DNA of 43,617 nucleotides from CAYYVJ01 sp964475115 (GCA_964475115.1 CAYYVJ010000007.1:1-43617), one strand, 5' to 3'; shown: positions 25,237-34,079, counted from the first letter of the stretch. The notes: a model not told the origin generated them from the letters alone. Translations and numbers: made by a program.

Positions 25237-25269
25237 ATTCACTAAAGAAAATAGCATCTTTTGGTGAAT
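25237..25269 (+). promoter_or_regulatory. Hairpin in the leader of the GntP permease message
   Basis: ATTCAC/GTGAAT and AAAGA/TCTTT stack into one imperfect stem with small internal bulges, between the promoter and the ribosome binding site. It may affect message stability; no terminator-type T-run follows. Confidence 0.4.
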
Positions 25270-25304
25270 GAATTATCCAAAAACTATTAAGGAGGATTTA
25301 TTTT

Positions 25305-26675
25305 ATGTCAGGTATAGCTTTAATTATTGCTTTTGTTGTTGCAGTTGCTCTTATGATTGTTGCAATTTCAAAACTAAAGATTCATCCGTTTATCTCGATT
25401 ATGACTATTTCTCTACTTTTTGCAATTGTAGCAGGAATTCCATTAGTTGAGATTCCGGGAGTTATTGGAACTGGATTTAGTAATACTTTCAAAAGTATTG
25501 GTATCGTAATTATTCTTGGTGCATTAATAGGAACCTTGTTGGAGAAGACTGGTGCCGCACTTAAGATGGCTGATTCTGTTGTAAATCTAGTTGGTAAATC
25601 CAGACCAGAACTAGCAATGCTTCTTATGGGATGGATTGTGTCTATTCCAGTATTTTGTGATAGTGGTTTTGTAATCCTTAACCCTATACGTAAAGCACTT
25701 GTAAAACGTACTATGAAGTCTTCTGTTGCTTCTACCGTGGCACTTTCAATGGGACTTTATATCGCCCATTGTTTCATCCCACCAACACCAGGCCCAATAG
25801 CAGCTGCAAACACCTTATATCAAGGTTTAAACATGGAAACCAATCTATTACTTGTGATTGGTATGGGAACTATCTGTTCTATCCTTCCTTTAACTGCTGC
25901 TTATTTTTTTGCACTTTTTATTGGTAAAAAAGTAAAAGCAAGAGACGAAGCTGATGCCATTGTTGACGGCGAAGTAGTTCAAACCTATGAAGAACTTGTT
26001 GCAAGTTATGGTAAACTTCCTAGCGCTGCACTTTCCTTTGCACCTATTGTTGTTCCAATCCTCCTTATGGGCCTTGCTTCTGCACTTTCCATGGCAAAAA
26101 TGCCTGTAGACATTATCACTTTCCTTGGAACTCCAATTATTGCTATTGCCGTTGGCGTTGTATTTGGTCTTATTCTTTTAGCACAGCAAAATAGAATGGA
26201 TGAATTCAACGAGATTACTAATGATACACTTAAAGTCTCTGGACCTATTTTATTTATTACTGCAGCAGGTGGTGTTCTTGGTAATGTTATCGCTTCCTCT
26301 TCTATGGTTGACTTTATAAAAGATAACTCTACTGCACTTGCAGCTCTTGGTTTACTATTCCCATTCTTACTGTCTGCAATATTAAAGACTGCACAAGGTT
26401 CTTCCACTGTTGCTATAACCACAACAGCTGGTATTATCGCTCCAATGCTTGCTACGATTGGCCTTGGCACCTCTCCACTCGCTGCTTTAACCGTTATTGC
26501 TATCGGTGCTGGCGCAATGACAGTTTCCCATGCAAATGATAGTTATTTCTGGGTAGTTTCTAACTTTGGAGAGATGAAAGTAGAAGATGGATATAAAACT
26601 CAAACTTTGGGTACTCTAGTAGTCGGAATTGCTGCTCTTATCAATGCTTACATTATATATTTCTTCATTGGATAA
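25305..26675 (+). CDS. GntP-family sugar acid permease
   Basis: This 456-residue membrane protein has about 12 predicted helices. Family features include GIPLVEIPGVIGTGF, IVSIPVFCDSGFVILNPIRK, HCFIPPTPGPIAAA, and near the C-terminus the segments AQGSSTVAITTTAGI and SHANDSYFWVVSNFG. GntP proteins import gluconate, glycerate or related hydroxy acids with protons. Because the next gene encodes glycerate kinase and the previous one a CdaR-type regulator, glycerate is the most likely substrate, by inference. The ATG follows TAAGGAGGATTTATTTT. Confidence 0.93.
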   Translation: MSGIALIIAFVVAVALMIVAISKLKIHPFISIMTISLLFAIVAGIPLVEIPGVIGTGFSNTFKSIGIVIILGALIGTLLEKTGAALKMADSVVNLVGKSRPELAMLLMGWIVSIPVFCDSGFVILNPIRKALVKRTMKSSVASTVALSMGLYIAHCFIPPTPGPIAAANTLYQGLNMETNLLLVIGMGTICSILPLTAAYFFALFIGKKVKARDEADAIVDGEVVQTYEELVASYGKLPSAALSFAPIVVPILLMGLASALSMAKMPVDIITFLGTPIIAIAVGVVFGLILLAQQNRMDEFNEITNDTLKVSGPILFITAAGGVLGNVIASSSMVDFIKDNSTALAALGLLFPFLLSAILKTAQGSSTVAITTTAGIIAPMLATIGLGTSPLAALTVIAIGAGAMTVSHANDSYFWVVSNFGEMKVEDGYKTQTLGTLVVGIAALINAYIIYFFIG

Positions 26676-26691
26676 TAATACATAAGAAACT

Positions 26692-26725
26692 TATAAGCGC
26701 CAGGGCACAGGCTTTGGCGCTTATA
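26692..26725 (+). promoter_or_regulatory. Hairpin between permease and kinase genes
   Basis: TATAAGCGCCA pairs perfectly with TGGCGCTTATA across a 12-base loop. No T-run follows, so it is more likely a message-stabilising or partial-attenuation hairpin than a full terminator. The kinase gene starts about 30 bases later. Confidence 0.55.
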
Positions 26726-26755
26726 TTGACAAAATTTTAGAAAGGGGAGTTTCTT

Positions 26756-27988
26756 TTGAATCTTAGAAATGATGCACAACGAATCATTGATTCCACAATT
26801 TTAGCAGCACTACCTGATACAGCCGTAAAAAAAGCTTTAGAAGGCAAGGACTTCTCTGCTGGCAAGTTGATTTTGGTTTCCATTGGAAAGGCTGCCTGGT
26901 CAATGGCAAAAGCCGCTTCAGATATTCTTGGAAAGGAAATAAATGACGGAATTGTTATTACAAAATATGACCACTCAATGGGTGAATTGTCCAATATCCG
27001 TATTCGAGAAGCAGGTCATCCGATTCCAGATAGTAATTCTTTCGCAGCTACAGAAGAAGCTATTCAATTAGTCATGGGACTCTCTTCTAATGACACTGTA
27101 TTGTTTTTAATCTCAGGAGGTGGTTCCGCTCTTTTTGAAAAGCCACTTATCCCTGAGGATATGCTTGAAAATCTTACAAAACAGCTTCTATCCTGTGGAG
27201 CAGATATTATAGAAATGAATACCATACGTAAACGGCTATCTGCAGTCAAGGGTGGGAAGTTTGCCAAACTGTGTGAACCCGCCCAAGTTTTTTCAGTAGT
27301 TCTCTCTGATATAATTGGAGATCCACTAGATATGATTGCTTCTGGTCCAGCTTATCCAGACAGCTCTACTAAGGAACAAGCCTGGGATATCATTAGAAAA
27401 TATAAAATCACAGTATCCAAAGAAATAGAAGAATTATTAGAAAAAGAAACACCTAGTACCCTTACAAACGTAACTACTAAAATAACAGGAAGTGTCACCC
27501 AACTTTGTATCGCTGCAGAAAAGAAATGCAAAGAACTAGGATATGAACCAATGATTCTTACTTCTAGTTTAAATTGCGAAGCAAGAGAAGCTGGAAACTT
27601 CCTATCTTCCATTGCCAGGTATTATAATAATACTGATAAATCCCTTGCCTTTATCGCAGGTGGTGAAACCATTGTTCATTTAAAAGGAAATGGAAAGGGA
27701 GGGCGAAATCAAGAATTAGCCTTAGCATCTTCCATGGGCATTGCAGGTTTAGATAATGTAGCAATCTTTTCTATTGGTTCAGATGGAACAGATGGACCTA
27801 CCGATGCTGCTGGTGGCTATGTTGATGAAGATACTATGAAATCTCTTTCTAGCATGGGTATCGATGTTTATAAAACACTTGAAAACAATAATGCTTATAA
27901 TGCATTAATGACCTGTGATGGCCTTATTATCACAGGTCCTACTGGTACAAACGTTAATGATTTATCTGTTTTACTTATTAAAAGATAA
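26756..27988 (+). CDS. Glycerate 2-kinase, type 2 (MOFRL family)
   Basis: This 410-residue protein phosphorylates D-glycerate to 2-phosphoglycerate, feeding lower glycolysis. The N-terminal domain shows ILVSIGKAAWSMAKAA, EAGHPIPD and FLISGGGSALFEKP. The C-terminal MOFRL domain shows GGETIVHLKGNGKGGRNQE and GSDGTDGPTDAAGG, both conserved. The start is a TTG behind AAAGGGGAG with six bases of spacing; no in-frame ATG is near. The family also includes hydroxypyruvate-pathway enzymes (TtuD/GckA). It is co-directional with the permease and CdaR-type regulator, forming a transport-and-use unit. Its 3' end meets the convergent reductase gene at a palindromic repeat. Confidence 0.93.
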   Translation: MNLRNDAQRIIDSTILAALPDTAVKKALEGKDFSAGKLILVSIGKAAWSMAKAASDILGKEINDGIVITKYDHSMGELSNIRIREAGHPIPDSNSFAATEEAIQLVMGLSSNDTVLFLISGGGSALFEKPLIPEDMLENLTKQLLSCGADIIEMNTIRKRLSAVKGGKFAKLCEPAQVFSVVLSDIIGDPLDMIASGPAYPDSSTKEQAWDIIRKYKITVSKEIEELLEKETPSTLTNVTTKITGSVTQLCIAAEKKCKELGYEPMILTSSLNCEAREAGNFLSSIARYYNNTDKSLAFIAGGETIVHLKGNGKGGRNQELALASSMGIAGLDNVAIFSIGSDGTDGPTDAAGGYVDEDTMKSLSSMGIDVYKTLENNNAYNALMTCDGLIITGPTGTNVNDLSVLLIKR

Positions 27989-28008
27989 CAAAAAAGTACC
28001 CCCTCAAA

Positions 28009-28078
28009 AAAGGTACCAGGTACACTTACAAAAGCCTTACAACTCCGTAAGAATTTCGTAAGTGTACCTGGTACCTTT
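28009..28078. repeat. Palindromic repeat, copy 2 (between convergent genes)
   Basis: Perfect 21-base arms (AAAGGTACCAGGTACACTTAC and complement) flank a loop that can itself pair (CTTAC/GTAAG). It shares its arms and most of the loop, including GTAAGAATTTCGTAAG, with the copy at 22259-22320. It lies between the stops of two convergent genes, where it would work as a bidirectional terminator. Confidence 0.82.
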
Positions 28079-28091
28079 AATTTCTTTTAAT

Positions 28092-29099
28092 TTATGAGAG
28101 ACTGCAAACTGCCTCCCATACTGTTTCATCTACCGGTACACCGAGCTCCATGTTTTCTTTTCTAGTAGCTACTGTTCTTTCACCAGGATAAGTAACTTTT
28201 CCACCTTCTCTTACTGGTATGGAACTGTGTATTTGATCTACACTACTATCTAGGATTCCTTCTACCTCTTCTTCTGATCCAAACATATGTGGATTAAAAG
28301 CTATAAATACCTGACAGCATGAAGTACAACTTCCTCTATCCAATTTATCGATTTCACTGGCTGGATGTCCATTAGCTAAAATAGCTGCTGCCATATCTAA
28401 TACTACCGCCAAACCACTTCCCTTCCAATAACCTGTTGGAAGAATACGTCTAGATTCTTCAATTTCACCTGGATCACTTGTTAAATTTCCGTCTTTATCA
28501 AATCCACCTGGATATGGTAATTGCTCTCCTGCCAAACGAGTAACTTCTAATTTTCCATAAGAATATTGAGACATCGCCATATCAAGCACAACATTTCCAT
28601 CTTTGTAGGGAATTCCAAAGCAAAGAGGATTATTACCTACTCCCGTATTTTTAGCTCCCCATAAAGGCATACAAGATTCTGTGTTTGTCCAACATATTCC
28701 CATAAATCCAGCATTTGCTGCATCCCATGCATAAGTTCCTCCACGCATCCAGTGAGTAGTATTTTTTAAGGTAACAATTCCTACCCCATGAACTTTAGCT
28801 AGTTCAATAGCACGATTCATACTGAATTTTGCATTTAAAATTCCAATGCCTAGGTTTCCATCATAATTTTCTACACAACCAATACTTTTGACAAGTTCTG
28901 GTTTGGCATCCTTATCTACCCAACCTTTTTTTACATAACCTATAAATCTTGGAACCCTATTTAAGCCATGGGAATAAACTCCATCTCTACTAGTTTCTGC
29001 ATGGGTCTGAGCACAAATCTCTGCTTGTTCTTCTGTCAGTCCTACTTTTAACATTGCTTTTTTAATTTGTGCTTTTAGCTGATCGAATGGTACTCTCAT
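28092..29099 (-). CDS. yiaK: 2,3-diketo-L-gulonate reductase-like (Ldh_2/YiaK family) dehydrogenase
   Basis: This 335-residue NAD(P)-dependent oxidoreductase belongs to the malate/L-lactate/ureidoglycolate dehydrogenase family, which is unrelated to classical lactate dehydrogenases. It follows E. coli YiaK (DlgD) closely by eye: SRDGVYSHGLNRVPRFI with the catalytic His, THWMRGGTYAWDAA, GICWTNTESCMPLWGA, and SYGKLEVTRLAGEQLPYPGG. Substrate is a 2-keto acid; diketogulonate is the best guess from these motifs. Its ribosome binding site (AAGGAGGAATTAAA) overlaps the last codons of the upstream kinase gene. It converges on the glycerate kinase gene, so a metabolic link is possible but not shown. 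Confidence 0.85.
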   Translation of the reverse strand: MRVPFDQLKAQIKKAMLKVGLTEEQAEICAQTHAETSRDGVYSHGLNRVPRFIGYVKKGWVDKDAKPELVKSIGCVENYDGNLGIGILNAKFSMNRAIELAKVHGVGIVTLKNTTHWMRGGTYAWDAANAGFMGICWTNTESCMPLWGAKNTGVGNNPLCFGIPYKDGNVVLDMAMSQYSYGKLEVTRLAGEQLPYPGGFDKDGNLTSDPGEIEESRRILPTGYWKGSGLAVVLDMAAAILANGHPASEIDKLDRGSCTSCCQVFIAFNPHMFGSEEEVEGILDSSVDQIHSSIPVREGGKVTYPGERTVATRKENMELGVPVDETVWEAVCSLS

Positions 29100-29100
29100 T

Positions 29101-29664
29101 TTAATTCCTCCTTATAGTAAAATCGCATTGTTCTTTTATTTTCATTCTTTCTATATATTTATTTTCTTTTGGAATCCATTCCTTGATAAACCTTTTGTGC
29201 ATCATTGCACCATTTCTTTTTAGTATACGGTCACTTTGTACATCTCTATCCACATAGAAAAATATTTTAAGATCATAATTATCTACTAGACTTGGGTGCA
29301 TACTATAAGCCCCCTCAATTATATTTAGCTTTTTAGGGATGATTGTAATCTTCTCTGAAAGAGCCATTAGCTGACAATTATAAGCCTGATAGCAAAAACT
29401 TGTATTACATAAAATCCCATCGATAACTTCATTTTCAAACCTTACATAATCTACATTTCCACCAATTTCATTTAGTCTTTCCTCAGTTCTTAATTCAGTT
29501 CTTAAGAAAAAATCATCCATATGAAATATATTACAATCATACCTTTTTTCCAACTCGTGTGCAAATGTACTTTTTCCCGAACCACTCATTCCATCAATAG
29601 CGACTATAACTAGCTCTTGAGACTTCATCAAAAACTCAATTTTAGAATAAATCTTCTGTACCAT
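29101..29664 (-). CDS. Uridine kinase-like P-loop kinase
   Basis: The 187-residue protein carries a P-loop (VIVAIDGMSGSGKSTFA) and the HMDDFF motif typical of uridine kinase and phosphoribulokinase-like proteins. A lid-type Arg region follows (DRDVQSDRILKRNG). The size fits small cytosolic nucleoside-kinase-like proteins whose substrates are mostly unknown. Its last codons (ATAAGGAGGAAT) form the ribosome binding site of the next gene, so the two are translationally linked. Confidence 0.8.
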   Translation of the reverse strand: MVQKIYSKIEFLMKSQELVIVAIDGMSGSGKSTFAHELEKRYDCNIFHMDDFFLRTELRTEERLNEIGGNVDYVRFENEVIDGILCNTSFCYQAYNCQLMALSEKITIIPKKLNIIEGAYSMHPSLVDNYDLKIFFYVDRDVQSDRILKRNGAMMHKRFIKEWIPKENKYIERMKIKEQCDFTIRRN

Positions 29665-29684
29665 TTCATTAATCTCTTTCTTTT

Positions 29685-30308
29685 TTATTTGGCTTCTACC
29701 CTATACCTTAAGACTGTTTTCAACTTATCTTTCTCTACTTTTCTAGTATCTGACAAATATATTTCTCTATGAACCAAAGTCTTTATTTGTAAATCATTTT
29801 CATTTATAAAGTCTTTCATTTTATTAAAAGATTCTGGCTCATCATCATATGGTCCTATATGCATGATTTGGACAGACAATCCATCTTCTATTTCATCAAA
29901 ATATGCTTCCTTAAGTAATTCATTTTCCTTTTTCTTATTAGCAATTTCAAATGCCTTCATTATCACCTCATCATTAACGAAATCAGGTTGTCTAATCATA
30001 ATAGTATAAACCAGTTCTTCCTTATCTAGAATATCACTTCTTCTTCCTTTTTCTGTCAAGTCCCATAATCCCTCTAAAGGATAAACAGTATATTCAAAAT
30101 AACCTTCTGGCACATATCCATTTTTAGGCATCATTCTAACTGCATAAGCAAGTGAGTACAATACCCCTATTCTTTCTGTGAAGTCCTCACTATTAGGGTT
30201 GCCTAGTCCTTTTATACAAAAGAATTTTTGCCTTGGAACATCTATTAATTGAGCTGTACCTTTAGGACAATAAAGTTCTTTCTCATGTTTTTTATATTCA
30301 TGTTTCAT
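29685..30308 (-). CDS. GyrI-like small-molecule-binding protein
   Basis: The 207-residue protein matches stand-alone GyrI-like domain proteins: QLIDVPRQKFFCIKGLGNP at the start, EGYFEYTVYPLEGLWDL in the middle, and IMHIGPYDDEPESFNKMKDF near the end. The fold is the effector-binding domain seen in multidrug-sensing regulators, but no DNA-binding part is present here. Function is unknown. It is preceded by the toroid protein gene with four bases between them. Confidence 0.85.
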   Translation of the reverse strand: MKHEYKKHEKELYCPKGTAQLIDVPRQKFFCIKGLGNPNSEDFTERIGVLYSLAYAVRMMPKNGYVPEGYFEYTVYPLEGLWDLTEKGRRSDILDKEELVYTIMIRQPDFVNDEVIMKAFEIANKKKENELLKEAYFDEIEDGLSVQIMHIGPYDDEPESFNKMKDFINENDLQIKTLVHREIYLSDTRKVEKDKLKTVLRYRVEAK

Positions 30309-30312
30309 ACTA

Positions 30313-31230
30313 TTAATCTCCTTTGCAGAAATTGTTTATATACAATGCATTCTTTATGATCACACTTGATTTCCACCAGTTGACGGAAATTGCAAACTCC
30401 TTATAATCTGTTCCCCACTGCCAAGGAATAGGAAAAGAGCCATCTGCAAGTTGCATATCCTCTATTAATTGACATTCTTGCTCTACTAGTCCTGCATTAT
30501 CTGTGTAGAAAATGCTTTCTTTTGACTCTATAAAAGTTGAGGGCAATGCAACATATTTTTTGCCCCATTTTTCTGTATCTTTGCATATGTTTTCTTGAAC
30601 TTGTTTTTTTAACTTTCCCTTAAATTCTTCCATATTTAAAAGATCCACTTTTGCTTCAGAAAGGTATTCAAACAACCGAATAAAACATGGGGTAATATGC
30701 ATATCCTCATAGGGTACTCGTTCTAAAAAATAGCTATAAGCCTCTTTTACAATTGTACATGCCTTTTGATATAAGTTTGTATTAGGATTGGCAAATTTTA
30801 TAATAAATCCTGCTAAACAAGCTGTTGGATTATATTCATATAAACTACCATTTTCTCCATATGACCACCAAATTGCGTGAGGATAGTCGTTATTACTTGC
30901 TACCGTATTCATCCACTGCTTATGTTCAGAAGAAAAATCTTTTCCACTTTCAAGATATTTTAATATCCCTTTAATCATTGTATGATTACCATCAGTAAAA
31001 TTAATTTCACGCAAAAGTTCTGTTGCTTCCCATGTCTGAATTGGTGTAGAAAATGGATTAAAACAATCTGCTTCAAGTGCATGGGCAAAACCACCATCTT
31101 CATTTTGATAATAGGATAATGCGTTTAAAACTGTTTCTCTCTTACCGTCCTCAAAATGGTATTGCCATCTTGCTAAGTCCAGTGGTCTTGCATTTTGGTA
31201 GATAAATTTTCTTGCATTTTTAAATAACAT
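30313..31230 (-). CDS. Prenyltransferase/squalene-cyclase-like alpha/alpha-toroid protein
   Basis: The 305-residue protein has repeats with the QW-type signature of terpenoid cyclases and prenyltransferases: YYQNEDGGFAHALEAD near residue 41 and MQLADGSFPIPWQWG near residue 270. No catalytic DxDD or metal site of those enzymes is obvious, so enzyme activity is unproven. It is cytosolic, with no signal peptide. Ribosome binding site GGGGAG precedes the ATG. Confidence 0.7.
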   Translation of the reverse strand: MLFKNARKFIYQNARPLDLARWQYHFEDGKRETVLNALSYYQNEDGGFAHALEADCFNPFSTPIQTWEATELLREINFTDGNHTMIKGILKYLESGKDFSSEHKQWMNTVASNNDYPHAIWWSYGENGSLYEYNPTACLAGFIIKFANPNTNLYQKACTIVKEAYSYFLERVPYEDMHITPCFIRLFEYLSEAKVDLLNMEEFKGKLKKQVQENICKDTEKWGKKYVALPSTFIESKESIFYTDNAGLVEQECQLIEDMQLADGSFPIPWQWGTDYKEFAISVNWWKSSVIIKNALYINNFCKGD

Positions 31231-31274
31231 GATATTATTCTCCCCTCTAATAGATCTCGTTCACAATTTCCTTC

Positions 31275-32336
31275 TCATTGATGGGTGTGCTTATGTGATA
31301 TCAAATTACTCTCTTTATGTTGATGTTGATGATCTTCATCTTCTGTCTTATGGATATGAATGTGATTGTGCTCGTGCATATGTTCATGAGTATGATTATA
31401 CCCACCATGACTGTGTTCATGGATATGGGTATGAAAATGTACATGAGTATGCTGAAGTGCAATATTATCCTGAATCATTAATATTGTACTTACTACTATA
31501 ATAGCAAAGGCAATATAAAACTGTATAACTGGTCTTTCACCTAGTATTACCATACTAAATGTTACGCCAAGAAATGGTGCTATGGAATAGTATGCACTGG
31601 TTTTTGCAGCTCCTAAATCTTTTTGGGCTAGGATATAAAAGTTAATACTAAGTCCATATGCTACAAATCCTAAAAGCATAACAAGAACAATCCATTTAAA
31701 TGCAGGTATGTCTTCTCCAATTAGCAGGGCTATTATAAAACTACCTAAGCCAGAAAAACAACCCTTTATTATAACAATTTCAATGGAACTCTTACTACTT
31801 AATATTTTTGTACAGTTATTCTCAAAGCCCCAACAAACACAAGCTCCTAAAACAAATAGCGAACCCGTGTTAAGTACAAAACTTCCAGCACCTTCAAAAC
31901 TCAGTATGGCACTTGCAACTGTGACAAATAATATAGAAATCCATAACTTTTTAGATACCACTTCTTTAAAAATCAAAAGCGCAATCAATGATGTTGCTAC
32001 TATTTCAAAATTATTTAAAAGAGAAACATTAGCAGATGTTGTTCTTTGAATTCCAAGCATGAGTAAAATTGGTGCAATAATATCTAATAAAACCATTGCT
32101 ATAGTATATGGAAGTTCCTTTTCGGTCAATGGTTCTTTCTCTTTTGTCTTCCCAAGACCTTTCTCAATATATCCATATATACTTAGTCCAACACCTGCAC
32201 CTAGATACAAAAATGCCGCCATCATTGTTACACTAACATGATTTAATAGCACTTTTGATATTGGTATATTTATGGCATATAGGGCTGCCGCTAAAATAGC
32301 AAAACTTGTTGCAGAAGCTTTTTTGCTAATTTTCAT
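31275..32336 (-). CDS. DMT/EamA-family transporter with histidine-rich C-terminal tail
   Basis: Ten predicted membrane helices in two EamA halves occupy about residues 1-293 (ALYAINIPISKVLLNHVS in the first; NFYILAQKDLGAAKTSAYY in the second). The last 60 residues form a hydrophilic tail with about 22 histidines, mostly as HxH repeats (HTHVHFHTHIHEHSHGG and similar). Such tails bind Zn, Ni or Co in metal transporters such as CDF proteins and NikR-linked permeases, but are not usual in DMT proteins, which export amino acids or metabolites. The tail suggests a divalent metal role or regulation by metal. Start ATG with GGGAGGAAATT upstream. Confidence 0.88.
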   Translation of the reverse strand: MKISKKASATSFAILAAALYAINIPISKVLLNHVSVTMMAAFLYLGAGVGLSIYGYIEKGLGKTKEKEPLTEKELPYTIAMVLLDIIAPILLMLGIQRTTSANVSLLNNFEIVATSLIALLIFKEVVSKKLWISILFVTVASAILSFEGAGSFVLNTGSLFVLGACVCWGFENNCTKILSSKSSIEIVIIKGCFSGLGSFIIALLIGEDIPAFKWIVLVMLLGFVAYGLSINFYILAQKDLGAAKTSAYYSIAPFLGVTFSMVILGERPVIQFYIAFAIIVVSTILMIQDNIALQHTHVHFHTHIHEHSHGGYNHTHEHMHEHNHIHIHKTEDEDHQHQHKESNLISHKHTHQ

Positions 32337-32366
32337 AATTTCCTCCCAAAAAGTAAATCCCTTATA

Positions 32367-32697
32367 TCATCTATTGGTCTGCATATTTAAATATTTTAGC
32401 ACATCAACTGGCTTCTCAATTTGTAAGAAATCTGGCTTTCTTCCTGATGGTACGCTTTTCAATAATAGTGTTGAGAAGCTCCTCTGAATAGCAATGATTC
32501 TTTCTAATAATCATTTCCAAGGCTTCTTCAAACGTCATATTACCTATACTTCGGTCATATTCAGTTGGACTCCAAAGTTTCTGAAATATATCCTCTGGTA
32601 TTCCCGCATCTTCTGCCATCTGTGAACCAAAATATAATGGACTTTGGTAATGTGTAATTAACGTTTCATACATATCAAAAATAACTGCTTTTATCAT
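32367..32697 (-). pseudogene. HAD-family hydrolase with internal deletion
   Basis: The frame starts at an ATG overlapping the previous stop (ATGA) and gives about 90 residues of a HAD hydrolase: nucleophile motif VIFDMYETLI, then the start of the cap domain. It goes out of frame at RKKARFLTN and stops at 32416. In another frame the DNA then reads GRKPDFLQIEKPVDVLKYL, a typical HAD C-terminal tail, and stops at 32367. About 100 middle codons, including the later catalytic motifs, are missing, so the enzyme cannot work. Confidence 0.6.
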
Positions 32698-33029
32698 AAT
32701 TTTTTCCATTCTTCTTTAAGCAAACCATATTCATATGTATCTTGCCAAATAGGATTACCATTTGTATCTGTAAAAAAATAAATATTCTTAATTAATGTCC
32801 CTTCACGTCTGAATGTCAAATGTTCAAGTAATTTCCAAGAAGACTCATTACTCGGATTACACATTGCAATAATTCTTCTTGCATCCAATTTTTCAAATGC
32901 ATATGTAATTAGTTCCTTAGCACTCTCAAAAGCATATCCATTTCCCCAGTAATCACTGTTAAACACATATCCAATCTCCCAAGTGCCAAAATAACCTTTA
33001 GATAAATATAGATTATGCTCACATGTCAA
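32694..33029 (-). pseudogene. RimJ/RimL-type acetyltransferase, N-terminal half missing
   Basis: The 111-codon frame encodes only the C-terminal half of a GNAT acetyltransferase. It holds the acetyl-CoA region (WEIGYVFNSDYWGNGYAFES), the following helix, and the end (IIAMCNPSNESSWKLLEHL, WQDTYEYGLL). The usual N-terminal 60-70 residues are absent. The only start is a TTG inside the end of the previous GNAT gene, without a ribosome binding site. It looks like a truncated gene left beside an intact relative. Confidence 0.65.
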
Positions 33030-33453
33030 ACTTTTTAATAAAATTTTTTTGTTCTTTTCTCAAACTATATCCACAATGTAGATAAAATTTATGTGCCTCT
33101 ATTCTATTAAAGCCAGAAACAAGACGAACACCACAGCAGTTAGATTCCTTCTCCCAATTCTCAATGGCATTAAGTAGTACCCTTCCAACTCCTCTGCCCC
33201 TGTAATCCTCATAAACAGCAAGTGCAATGATGTTTTTTAGAGGATCTGAATAGCTACATTCATAATCACTACCATGAATATATCCAACTACCCTATTATC
33301 AATACTGGCAACATACAATTTATCTGTCTGTCTTCTTAAAATATCATATAAACTAATTTTGGTTTTTTCCAAATCATACTCATATCCAAGTGCTTTTTTA
33401 TTAAGTTGATAAATATCTTCGTAATCTGTAACAAGGCATTCCCTTATTTCCAT
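33019..33453 (-). CDS. GNAT-family N-acetyltransferase
   Basis: This complete 144-residue GNAT protein has the acetyl-CoA pyrophosphate loop YRGRGVGRVLL preceded by the strand IIALAVYEDYRG. It ends NRIEAHKFYLHCGYSLRKEQ with the family's C-terminal strand. The acceptor substrate is unknown; related proteins acetylate aminoglycosides, polyamines or protein termini. A strong ribosome binding site (AAGGAGGTAAAATATT) supports the start. Confidence 0.88.
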   Translation of the reverse strand: MEIRECLVTDYEDIYQLNKKALGYEYDLEKTKISLYDILRRQTDKLYVASIDNRVVGYIHGSDYECSYSDPLKNIIALAVYEDYRGRGVGRVLLNAIENWEKESNCCGVRLVSGFNRIEAHKFYLHCGYSLRKEQKNFIKKFDM

Positions 33454-33494
33454 AATATTTTACCTCCTTGTCTCCCCATTAATATATCAATAAA

Positions 33495-34079
33495 TCATTT
33501 ATTGCTTACCGTTAATACTCCTGCACAATGAGATACTTTAGTATACACACACACATATTTATCAGAGAGTTTTTCCAGCATATCTTCGGCTATAAAATAA
33601 AACTCATCATCATCCCAATACTCTTTATATTCTTCTTTAGCTCTCTTTAATTTATCTCTTGTTTCAAAGGAAACATCACCTATCAAGATTTTTCCATTTA
33701 CATTTAGTAAGGTAGCAAGTAGTTCTATAAAACCAATCTTTTCCTCATCTGCCAAATGATGAAAAGCATATGTACTAATAGCATAATCGAAATGATTGGA
33801 TTTAACTTCATTAGGTAAACCCGTAGAAAAGTCCCATTTTACCAATGTTGCATTAGGCATTTTCTTATTGGCAATATCTATCATATTGTTTGAAAAATCA
33901 ATACCAGTAATATTATAACTAGCATCATATAGCCTAGTTGTTAATACCCCCGTCCCAAAACCTATGTCTAAAACATTGGCACTATTTTGCTCTCTTACTT
34001 GATTGTAAATATAGTTCAATACTTTTTTATAACCTGCAAAAGGATATTCATTATTTTCTTCACTAAGATTAACACTCTT
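33495..34079 (-). CDS. Class I SAM-dependent methyltransferase, 5' end in gap
   Basis: About 195 codons are visible from the gap edge to the stop. The SAM-binding core is clear: VLDIGFGTGVLTTRLYD (motif I), ITGIDFSNNMIDIA (acidic loop), FDYAISTYAFHHLADEEK (motif IV region) and NVNGKILIGDVSF. The substrate is unknown. The start lies in the 100-N gap. An apparent frame joins this to an acetyltransferase on the far side, but that is two different genes. Confidence 0.85.
   Translation of the reverse strand, partial: KSVNLSEENNEYPFAGYKKVLNYIYNQVREQNSANVLDIGFGTGVLTTRLYDASYNITGIDFSNNMIDIANKKMPNATLVKWDFSTGLPNEVKSNHFDYAISTYAFHHLADEEKIGFIELLATLLNVNGKILIGDVSFETRDKLKRAKEEYKEYWDDDEFYFIAEDMLEKLSDKYVCVYTKVSHCAGVLTVSNK

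Noticed and set aside
31313..31480. CAT/ATG-rich repetitive DNA as a satellite or CRISPR-like repeat
   Set aside because: The periodicity comes from His codons (CAT/CAC) of the histidine-rich tail of the DMT transporter; the units are irregular and without spacers.
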